The notes beneath the pieces were generated by a model. The model was not told the DNA's origin and did no database searches. It saw nothing but the letters and a program-made list of their open reading frames with translations. DNA of 64,000 bases from Brevundimonas sp. AJA228-03 (GTDB taxonomy: Bacteria; Pseudomonadota; Alphaproteobacteria; Caulobacterales; Caulobacteraceae). Positions 27,056 to 34,229 of the stretch are shown here, one piece after another. The stretch's first letter is position 1, and each line of letters starts with the position of its first letter. Made by a program: the position numbers and the translations under genes. The stretch covers positions 2,237,001 to 2,301,000 of the forward strand of contig NZ_CP059297.1 of assembly GCF_017795885.1 (NCBI RefSeq), read 5' to 3'.

Positions 27056-27924
27056 GGCGTGCCCTGGGACGTCGGCGATCCCACCCACTCCCAGTGCCAG
27101 GGCTCGAAGACGTAGGGCACGAAGCCGAACCGTCCGGCATTGCGCACCAGCCAGCGATAGGTCGGCTGCCGGCTCATGTGCAGGCGGCTGGCCGGTTGGG
27201 TGGAATCGACCCCCATGCCCAGCAGTTCGCCGACATAGAGATCGACCGCCGTACCGGTCCGGTGCGGCGAGCAGACGGCGCGCCGGAGGCCGTCGCAATT
27301 GCGTTCGGCCGCGCACCGGGCCGCGTCCACTTCCGGATCGCGGTAGCCCGAGAAGATCTGCAGCAGCTCGGGGTCGTTCCTGACCTCCGGCACCTCGGCG
27401 CGGGCGGCGGCGACCATGCGACGATAGGCGTCCAGCACGTCGCGGCGCAGCAGGCGGGTCAGGCGGTCGGCGTGTTCCTCGGACTCGACCAGATAGCCCA
27501 GTTCCCGGATCGGCGGCGGATCGGGGCATTCATCGCGGACTCGGGCCATGACGAAGGGCCGGCGTTCCTGAAGCACGCCCTTGAGGGTCTGGAAGGTCGG
27601 CTGGTCGAAGACGCCCGTGGCCGTCAGGGCATAGCGTGTCTGGAAGCCCGCCAAGGCGGCCGCAAAGGCGGGCGTGCCGGCGTCGCAGTCGGTGCCCAGT
27701 TCCTTCTGCAGAAGCGGCAGATAGGTCACCCAGCCCCACTCGGTCGTGCCGAACGGCGACCACTCCAGCGAATACTCCGAGATGGCGTTGGCAAAGGCCT
27801 GACCGGCCCACTGCTCGCGTCCGGCCTGACAGCGGTCGTCCGTTTGCGCCATCGCAGGACCGGCACCGGCCATCATCAGGCCGAACAGGATCGCCAGGAT
27901 CGGGAGGAGCAGGCCACGACGCAT
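27052..27924 (-). CDS. Secreted D-alanyl-D-alanine carboxypeptidase-like protein (M15/VanY)
   Basis: 290 residues with a signal peptide ending 'GPAMA|Q'. Residues about 90-125 resemble a peptidoglycan-binding-like repeat ('ALAGFQTRYALTATGVFDQPTF'). The C-terminal part is an M15 peptidase: 'IFSGYRDPEVDAARC', then zinc ligands in 'SPHRTGTAVDLYVG' and 'EPWHWEWVG'. It would trim peptide stems of the cell wall in the periplasm. It is translated together with the small HExxH protein downstream. Several cysteines outside the active site could form disulphides. Confidence 0.87.
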   Translation of the reverse strand: MRRGLLLPILAILFGLMMAGAGPAMAQTDDRCQAGREQWAGQAFANAISEYSLEWSPFGTTEWGWVTYLPLLQKELGTDCDAGTPAFAAALAGFQTRYALTATGVFDQPTFQTLKGVLQERRPFVMARVRDECPDPPPIRELGYLVESEEHADRLTRLLRRDVLDAYRRMVAAARAEVPEVRNDPELLQIFSGYRDPEVDAARCAAERNCDGLRRAVCSPHRTGTAVDLYVGELLGMGVDSTQPASRLHMSRQPTYRWLVRNAGRFGFVPYVFEPWHWEWVGSPTSQGTP

Positions 27925-28040
27925 GGCGATCAGGAAGCCTCACTGCGGCGTTACAGGCAAGGCCCCTCTCCTCACGCGACCAGTTCTGGCATGGTCGGTT
28001 CGCGCCGACTCAGCCTGCGGCGGATGTACAGGACGGCCGG

Positions 28041-29405
28041 ATGACCGACACACATCTCCCGAAAGGGACCCTCGCCGCCCCTCGCCGGTCCAATCTGGTG
28101 CTGGCCGCCTTCTCCGGCCCCTGCCTGCCCTATGCGGCGATCGGCCTGCCGCTGGCGGTCAGTTTGCCGGCCTTCTACAGCCAGTATGTCGGACTGGATC
28201 TGGCGGCGGTGGGGCTGGCCTTCCTGCTGGTGCGCTGCATCGACATCTTCTTCGACCCGGTCGTCGGCTGGGGGATGGACCGGACGACGTCGAAATGGGG
28301 CCCCTACCGGACCTGGCTGGCGGCCGGCACGCCGATCCTGATGCTGGCGGTATGGTTCATCTTCTTTGTGAAGCCGGGCGCGGGGTTCGGATATCTGTTC
28401 GTCTGGCTGCTGGTGCTCTATCTCGGCTTTTCGATCACCACCCTGGCGCAGCTGGCCTGGGGGGCGGTGCTGGCCCCGCAGTATGACGAGCGCAGCCGTC
28501 TTTACGGCTGGTGGCAGTCGGCCAACATCGTCGGCGTGCTGATCGCCCTGTTCATTCCCACCATCGTGCTGCAGGCCGGATGGGGCACCTATGAGGACGG
28601 GGTGCGGGCCATGGGGCTGTTCATCCTGGTCGGCCTGCCGGTGACCCTGGTCGCCGCCGTCCTGCTGGCCCCCGAGCCGCAGGTGACGCGGGGCGAAACG
28701 CATGGCGCGCTGAAGGCCTGGATCGCCCTGATCGTGCGACCGGTGGTGCGCAAGGTCCTGTGGTGCGACCTGTTCCTGGGCATCGCCCCGGGCATCACGG
28801 GGGCGCTGCTGTTCTTCTATTTCGAGAGCATCAAGGGCTTCGACCGGGGCCAGAGCCAGATCTTCATGGTGCTGTATTTCGTCGCCGGGCTGATCGCGGC
28901 CCCGTTCTGGAGCTGGCTGGCGGTCCGGGTCGGCAAGGACCGGGCGCTGCAGATCGCCTCGATCGCGTTTGCCGTCCTGTACGGACTGGTCGGCTTCCTG
29001 CCGGCGGGGAATTTCACGGTCACGGCCATCGGTCTGTTCATCGCGGGGCTGCCCTATGCGGCGGGACTTCTGCTGACCCGGGCCATGATGGCGGATGTGG
29101 CCGACGAGGTCCGGCTGGAGACGGGCGAGGACCGGATGGGGCTGCTGTTCTCCTTCCTCAGCCTGACGACCAAGCTGGGCTATGCGATCAGCGTGGGCGT
29201 GCTGATCATCCTGGGCTGGGTCGGGTTCGATCAGGCGGTGGGGGCCGTGAACACGCCGACAGCCCTGACGACGCTGACGATCCTGTTCCTGGCGGTACCG
29301 ACGGTGCTGCTGGTTCTGTCGGCGGTGGTGCTGAGGGCCTATCCGCTGAACGCAGAGCGTCATGCCGAGGTCCGGGCCGGGCTGGCCGCCCGGGATGCAG
29401 CATGA
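28041..29405 (+). CDS. MFS transporter, glycoside-pentoside-hexuronide (GPH)-like
   Basis: 454-residue inner-membrane transporter with about 12 helices. The motif 'DIFFDPVVGWGMDRTTSKWGPYRTW' (in two parts) is the loop 2-3 signature of the GPH/MelB sugar:cation symporters. The ATG at 28041 has AGGA eight bases upstream. The cargo is not known; sugar or glycoside is suggested by the family. Its stop overlaps mazG by four bases. Confidence 0.88.
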   Translation: MTDTHLPKGTLAAPRRSNLVLAAFSGPCLPYAAIGLPLAVSLPAFYSQYVGLDLAAVGLAFLLVRCIDIFFDPVVGWGMDRTTSKWGPYRTWLAAGTPILMLAVWFIFFVKPGAGFGYLFVWLLVLYLGFSITTLAQLAWGAVLAPQYDERSRLYGWWQSANIVGVLIALFIPTIVLQAGWGTYEDGVRAMGLFILVGLPVTLVAAVLLAPEPQVTRGETHGALKAWIALIVRPVVRKVLWCDLFLGIAPGITGALLFFYFESIKGFDRGQSQIFMVLYFVAGLIAAPFWSWLAVRVGKDRALQIASIAFAVLYGLVGFLPAGNFTVTAIGLFIAGLPYAAGLLLTRAMMADVADEVRLETGEDRMGLLFSFLSLTTKLGYAISVGVLIILGWVGFDQAVGAVNTPTALTTLTILFLAVPTVLLVLSAVVLRAYPLNAERHAEVRAGLAARDAA

Positions 29406-30190
29406 CCCCCACCGAACGGCTGCGCGAGATCATGGTGCGGCTGCGCGACCCGAACGGCGGTTGCCCGTGGGACGTGGAACAGACCTTCCAGACCATCGCT
29501 CCCTATACGATCGAGGAGGCCTATGAGGTCGCCGACGCCATCGAACGGGGCGACATGGGCGAGCTTAAGAATGAACTGGGGGACCTGCTGTTCCAGGTCG
29601 TCTTCCACGCCCGGATGGCCGAGGAACAGGGGCTGTTCGCCTATGACGATGTGGCCGAGGCCATGTGCGACAAGCTGATCCGGCGCCATCCTCATGTCTT
29701 CGGTGAGGAAGATCCCCAGATCAGCGGACCGGCGCAGAAGCTGCGCTGGGAAGACATCAAGGCGGCCGAGCGGGCGGGAAAGGCCCAGCACGGGGTGCTG
29801 GACGACGTGCCCGTCGGTCTGCCCGCCCTGCACCGCGCAGCCAAGCTGACCAAGCGCGCGGCGCGGGTCGGGTTCGACTGGCCGTCCACCGACGAGGTGT
29901 TCGCCAAGCTGGACGAGGAGGTCGCAGAACTGCGGGTCGAGATCGCCGCCGGAGACCTCGACAAGGCCCGCGAGGAAATGGGCGATGTGCTGTTCGTCGT
30001 CGCCAACCTGGCCCGCAAGCTGGGCGTGGAGCCGGAGGATGCCCTTCGGGGCGCGAACGCCAAGTTCGTGCGGCGCTTCGGCTTCATCGAGGCGGAACTG
30101 GCGAGGGACGGGCGGACGCCCGAACAGTCGGATCTGGCCGAGATGGACGCCCTGTGGAACGCGGCGAAGGCGGCGGAGCGGAGAGGCTGA
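29402..30190 (+). CDS. mazG: Nucleoside triphosphate pyrophosphohydrolase
   Basis: Hydrolyses nucleoside triphosphates to monophosphate and pyrophosphate, cleaning the pool of abnormal nucleotides. 262 residues with two MazG domains. The first holds 'CPWDVEQTFQTI' and the metal site 'IEEAYEVADAIERGD...ELGDLLFQVVFHA'; the second holds 'KLDEEVAELRVEI' and 'EEMGDVLFVVANLARK'. The ATG at 29402 overlaps the MFS gene's stop. Full length and intact. Confidence 0.96.
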   Translation: MTPTERLREIMVRLRDPNGGCPWDVEQTFQTIAPYTIEEAYEVADAIERGDMGELKNELGDLLFQVVFHARMAEEQGLFAYDDVAEAMCDKLIRRHPHVFGEEDPQISGPAQKLRWEDIKAAERAGKAQHGVLDDVPVGLPALHRAAKLTKRAARVGFDWPSTDEVFAKLDEEVAELRVEIAAGDLDKAREEMGDVLFVVANLARKLGVEPEDALRGANAKFVRRFGFIEAELARDGRTPEQSDLAEMDALWNAAKAAERRG

Positions 30191-30192
30191 TC

Positions 30193-30852
30193 ATGGACCC
30201 CCACGCCCTGAATGTCTGGAGCCACATCGGCACCGGGGCCCTGGCCCTGCTGATCGGTCTGGTCCCGCTGTTCAGCCGCAAGGGCGGGCCGCTGCATCGC
30301 TGGTCGGGGCGCGCCACCGTCGGCCTGGGGGCCGTGGTGCTGACCAGCGCGGTGATCGCCGACGTTCTGTTCGATCCGCCCGCGCCGCTGGTCGCGGCCA
30401 CGCTGAGCGCCGGATACCAGTATCTGAGCGGCCTGCGGACCCTGACGCTGAAGCGGGCCGGGCCGGGCCTGCCGGACATCGCCCTGGCCCTGACGGGGCT
30501 GGGGCTGGTGGCCGTGCTGGGGCTGCACATGGGGTCGGGCAACGCCTCATGGCCGCCCGCGATCGGCTATGCGACCATCGGCTTCATTACCACCATCATC
30601 CTCTATGACCTGAGCCGTCACCTGTGGATCGAGACCTGGCGGCGTCATGTGCGCCTGCTGGATCACGGTGTGAAGATGATCGGCTTCTACTTCGCCATGC
30701 TGTCGGCCGGGTCCGGCAACCTGCTGGAACAGTTCCAGCCGGTCAGCCAGGTGCTGCCCTCGGCCATCGGCATGGTGGCGATGATCGGTTTCGTCGTCTG
30801 GTACAGCCTGAACCCGATCGGGCGACGGGCGATGCAGAGGCCTGCGACATAG
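30193..30852 (+). CDS. Integral membrane protein, DUF2306-like
   Basis: 219 residues with about seven membrane helices. 'HIGTGALALLIGLVPLFSRKGGPLHRWSGR' (in sections) resembles the first helices of the DUF2306 family, where a histidine and 'HRxxGR' recur; the likeness is modest. It lies two bases after the mazG stop with GGAGAGG upstream, so it belongs to the MFS-mazG transcript. Function unknown. Confidence 0.75.
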   Translation: MDPHALNVWSHIGTGALALLIGLVPLFSRKGGPLHRWSGRATVGLGAVVLTSAVIADVLFDPPAPLVAATLSAGYQYLSGLRTLTLKRAGPGLPDIALALTGLGLVAVLGLHMGSGNASWPPAIGYATIGFITTIILYDLSRHLWIETWRRHVRLLDHGVKMIGFYFAMLSAGSGNLLEQFQPVSQVLPSAIGMVAMIGFVVWYSLNPIGRRAMQRPAT

Positions 30853-30906
30853 GTCCTGGCGGTCTTGTCGTATCGGGGGGCGACTCCAGGGAAGGCCTGG
30901 CCCGGA

Positions 30907-32184
30907 TCAGGGATGGGCGCGGACATGCCGTCGCCGGGCAAAAAACACCGCTGAAACCGTCACCAGGCCGACGCTGGCCATGGCCGCCGCGTAACAGGTC
31001 CAGATGAAGAAGGTCAGCCAGTTCATGTCGGCGACACCGAAGTTGCGGAACAGCAGCAAGGCGACACTGCCGACATAGCCCGAGGCATCGGCCAGATAAA
31101 TGAGGAACCCCGCCGTGCCGACCCGACCGGTCGCCGCGATCATGCGATCGAAGAGCATCGCGTTGAAGGGCGTATAGGCCATGTAGAGGCCTGCGCCGGA
31201 CAGGATCATCCAGGCGATCGGAGACACCAGACCCAGCTGATAGCCGAGCGTGGCTGCACCGAGGATCGCCGCACCCAGGATGACGATGCCGTGGATGACC
31301 AGAAGCGCCCGAAGGTTGTCCCGCACGATCATGATGGCTCCCAGGGCGCAGAGCGCGATCGCGGCCACGGGAAGCTCGCTGGCGGTGAATATGGCTGCCG
31401 TCCCTCCGAACCCCAGCGCCGACCAGATTTCCGCAGCGAAGTTGTCGCGCACATCACGAACGGCGGTGAACAGGACATAGGCGACGACCAGCAGAATGAC
31501 GCCGGGACCATAGTCTCTCAGGAAGGCGGCTCTGGCCTGCCCGTCCATCGGGCCGCGTCGGACCCGGGCGGCCTCATCGGCGACATTGGGAGGCGGGATC
31601 CGGGACAGGGCGATGACGGAGATGAGGAGCAGCGGAACAAAGACCAATCCCGCCGCTGCCGGCATCCAGTGATCGGACACGCCGAGATTGAGCAGGGCCT
31701 TGCCGATCGACTTTACGACCCCCGACGACAGGATGAAGCTGGCGCACAGAATGGCGCCCAGCACCTCGGACGTGCGGCGGCCCTCGACATAGCTGAACAC
31801 CAGCCCCCAGATCAGACCAAGCGGCAATCCATTCAGAAAGAGGGCCGCGACATTCCATGGCGCGGGTGCCAGGGCAAACCCGACCAGCGCCAGCCAGGAC
31901 AGGCCGATCAGGGCGATGATGGCGACCGCCCTTCGACTATGGTCCATCTCGGAGATGACCTTGACGCCGATGACCTTGGACAGGGCGTATCCCAGCACCT
32001 GGGCGATCACGAGGGCTACCTTGTAATCGAGCGCGAACGCCCAGCCCGGGACGTCTTCAAAGGTCGCCGCCGTGAACGGCTTGCGGAACGCATACATCGA
32101 GAAATAGGTGGCGAAGGCCGCCGTCCCTGCGAACAGGGAGAAGGCGACCGGATGAGCCTTCTCAAGCCATCGCGTCAGCCACAT
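30907..32184 (-). CDS. DUF5690-family MFS-like permease, candidate (amino)phosphonate transporter
   Basis: 425-residue inner-membrane protein with about 12 helices and a DUF5690 signature: 'FSMYAFRKPFTAATFE', 'LDYKVALVIAQVLGYALSKVIG' (in two parts) and 'LPLGLIWGLVFSYVEGRRTSE'. It is distantly similar to the hexose-phosphate/glycerol-phosphate permeases. It starts four bases after the phnX stop (ATG 32184, GAGG upstream) and is the last gene of the phosphonate cassette. The context suggests it brings 2-aminoethylphosphonate or a relative across the inner membrane in place of the usual ABC transporter. The family call is firm, the cargo inferred. Confidence 0.8.
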   Translation of the reverse strand: MWLTRWLEKAHPVAFSLFAGTAAFATYFSMYAFRKPFTAATFEDVPGWAFALDYKVALVIAQVLGYALSKVIGVKVISEMDHSRRAVAIIALIGLSWLALVGFALAPAPWNVAALFLNGLPLGLIWGLVFSYVEGRRTSEVLGAILCASFILSSGVVKSIGKALLNLGVSDHWMPAAAGLVFVPLLLISVIALSRIPPPNVADEAARVRRGPMDGQARAAFLRDYGPGVILLVVAYVLFTAVRDVRDNFAAEIWSALGFGGTAAIFTASELPVAAIALCALGAIMIVRDNLRALLVIHGIVILGAAILGAATLGYQLGLVSPIAWMILSGAGLYMAYTPFNAMLFDRMIAATGRVGTAGFLIYLADASGYVGSVALLLFRNFGVADMNWLTFFIWTCYAAAMASVGLVTVSAVFFARRRHVRAHP

Positions 32185-32188
32185 CGCC

Positions 32189-33004
32189 TCACAGACCCGT
32201 CGGGGTTTCGCCGGCCAGGATGCGCCGTTCGATCTCCGACAGCACCCCGGGCAGATCCGCCACGGTGTCGACCACAGTGTGCGCGCCTGCCGCCATAAGC
32301 GCATCCCGCGCCCGTTCGATGAGGGCGGCCCGCTCGGCCGGGTCCAGGGCCGCCAGCTCGGCCTTGTTCAGGCCGACACCATTGCCCGACGCGGCGATCC
32401 CGACGGTCCAGCACCCGGCCTCTCGCCCCTCGCCCATTCCGACCTCGGCGTCATCCACCTTGACGCAGGCCGCCGCCGGCCACACGCCCATCTCCACCAG
32501 CGCCTTCCAGACCATCAAGGGCGACGGACGGCCTTCCAGTGTTTCCCCGGCACAGACGACCGCGTCGGGCGAATAGCCCTGATCGGCCGCGCGCGGCAGG
32601 ATCGCCTGCATCATGGTCCGGGTATAGCCGGTGGTGGAACCGATCTTGACGCCTCGTGCGCGCAGATCGCGCGCGAGGTCGGCCGCGCCGTCGATCAAGC
32701 CGGAGCAGGCGGCGGCGGCGGTGAACATCAGCGGCTCCAGCGCATTATGAATTCGATCGACGTCCGCGCCGGTCGGTGCCGCACCATGACGCGCGGTCCA
32801 TAACGCATTGACCCCGGAGCCCTCCAGGATCTGGGCCACATGGTCCCGCTTGGCCCGCCCCATATGGGCCCTGATCTCCGCGTCCGTCACAGCAACGTCC
32901 TCCGCCGAGAAAGCCTCCCGCATCGCCATGACCGGCGCGACGGAGCCGAAGTCGACCATGGTACCGGCCCAGTCGAAGATCACGGCCTTGATCGGGGAAC
33001 TCAT
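32189..33004 (-). CDS. phnX: Phosphonoacetaldehyde hydrolase (phosphonatase)
   Basis: HAD-family enzyme that splits phosphonoacetaldehyde into acetaldehyde and phosphate. 271 residues: the nucleophile Asp11 is in 'VIFDWAGTMVDFGSVAP', and the Schiff-base lysine special to true phosphonatases is Lys52 in 'HMGRAKRDHV'. 'IGSTTGYTRTMM' and 'VKVDDAEVGMGEGREAGCW' supply the other HAD motifs. The presence of the lysine separates it from phosphonatase-like hydrolases that lack it. Its ATG overlaps the stop of the upstream FAD oxidase (ATGA), and the permease follows after four bases. Confidence 0.95.
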   Translation of the reverse strand: MSSPIKAVIFDWAGTMVDFGSVAPVMAMREAFSAEDVAVTDAEIRAHMGRAKRDHVAQILEGSGVNALWTARHGAAPTGADVDRIHNALEPLMFTAAAACSGLIDGAADLARDLRARGVKIGSTTGYTRTMMQAILPRAADQGYSPDAVVCAGETLEGRPSPLMVWKALVEMGVWPAAACVKVDDAEVGMGEGREAGCWTVGIAASGNGVGLNKAELAALDPAERAALIERARDALMAAGAHTVVDTVADLPGVLSEIERRILAGETPTGL

Positions 33005-34158
33005 GCTGCAACGTCCTGAGAGGATCCGAACAGGTCGGCTATGGTTTCTTCGGCGATGGCGAAAGCCGTCGAGGCACCGGTCCCGCTGGTGACCATCACC
33101 AGACGGACCCCGGGCTCGGGGGTCTCACGGAACATGTCCTGGTCCGCAGAGGCATAGACGCCCGTCCACCGCTCCAGCACCGGCGGAGCGTCGAACCCGG
33201 TCGCCGCGCGGAACTCGTCCAGGATCAGATCCTCGACGGACTGCTCCGCGAACGGTTCGTGCGTCTGGTCATAATGATGGCTGTCACCGACCACGAGCGA
33301 CCCGTCCGCACTCTGCACGACGATCAGATGGATCCCGTTCTGCAGGTGGGACGGCTGCTCGGCGGACAGACGCGTTCTGAGGGCTGAAGCTTCAGGCAGG
33401 TCGGCGTAGCCATGATAACGGACAAGCCCGAGGTCGGACATCAGGACAGTCGGCAGCGCCCTTTCGGGAGACGCCAGGCGCAGCATCTGAAGCTTGCAGA
33501 GTGTCACATTCCTGGCCGCGATGGCCTCCGGATAGAGGCTCGTCAGATCATCGCCCGGGCACACCACGCAGGTATCCGCGAGAATCACGCCGCGCGAAGT
33601 CTGGATGCGCGGCAGCGACACGTTCTGCACGGCGGCGGAACGGACAAAACAGACGCCCAGGGCTTCGGCAAGCCACGCAGCCAGGCGCGGTATGGCGGTG
33701 CGGGATTCGACCCGCACCTCGTGCGGGCTCCAGAGGGCACCGGTCAGAGGCGCAGACGCAAACTCGGGCCAGCGCCGCTGGGCTTCGGCCTGTGAATACA
33801 GGGCACAATCCGCCGCCATTTCGGTCTTCATGAACGCTTCCAGCACCGCGCGGGATTCGGGGCGGCGGGCCAGCATCGTCAGTCCACGCTGCTCGATCGG
33901 GATCCCGGCTTGCTGCGCGACCTCGACCCAGACATCCCGGCTTCGTCTGGCGCGACGCCAGGTGTCGCCTTGCCGCTGTCCGGTAATCGTCACGAACCCG
34001 AAATTGCGTATCGATGCTCCAACGGCCCGTGCATCGCGGTCGATCACGACCACCGACTTTCCGGCCTTCGCAGCCGCCAGGGCGTGTGCAAGGCCCAGAA
34101 TGCCTGCCCCCACCACAGCAAGGTCGAAACGGGACGTGGGCGCCGATGAATGGTCCAA
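33001..34158 (-). CDS. FAD-dependent aminophosphonate oxidase (TIGR03364-like)
   Basis: About 385 residues of the DAO fold. 'DLAVVGAGILGLAHALAAA' is the FAD motif, 'RDARAVGASIRNFGFVT' is the flavin-contact segment of this subgroup, and 'MVTSGTGASTAFAIAEETI' is the C-terminal FAD motif. TIGR03364 members are tied by gene context to phosphonate breakdown and are thought to oxidise aminoethylphosphonate or its derivatives to phosphonoacetaldehyde. Coupling to phnX by ATGA supports that here. The start is uncertain: a TTG at 34158 is preferred because the alternative TTG at 34212 lies inside a hairpin and lacks a ribosome-binding site. Confidence 0.85.
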   Translation of the reverse strand: MDHSSAPTSRFDLAVVGAGILGLAHALAAAKAGKSVVVIDRDARAVGASIRNFGFVTITGQRQGDTWRRARRSRDVWVEVAQQAGIPIEQRGLTMLARRPESRAVLEAFMKTEMAADCALYSQAEAQRRWPEFASAPLTGALWSPHEVRVESRTAIPRLAAWLAEALGVCFVRSAAVQNVSLPRIQTSRGVILADTCVVCPGDDLTSLYPEAIAARNVTLCKLQMLRLASPERALPTVLMSDLGLVRYHGYADLPEASALRTRLSAEQPSHLQNGIHLIVVQSADGSLVVGDSHHYDQTHEPFAEQSVEDLILDEFRAATGFDAPPVLERWTGVYASADQDMFRETPEPGVRLVMVTSGTGASTAFAIAEETIADLFGSSQDVAA

Positions 34159-34186
34159 GGATTCAAATTTCTTGAGGCAATAGACA

Positions 34187-34224
34187 GAACGGCTCCCCTC
34201 GGGTTGACCCAAGAGAAGCCGTTC
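34187..34224 (-). promoter_or_regulatory. Intercistronic hairpin between receptor and oxidase genes
   Basis: GAACGGCT and AGCCGTTC are exact complements, with a shorter inner pairing GGG/CCC around TTGA. It begins six bases after the TonB receptor stop and ends just upstream of the preferred oxidase start. There is no T-run. It may adjust expression between receptor and enzymes or protect the receptor message. Confidence 0.5.
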
Positions 34225-34229
34225 GTCGA

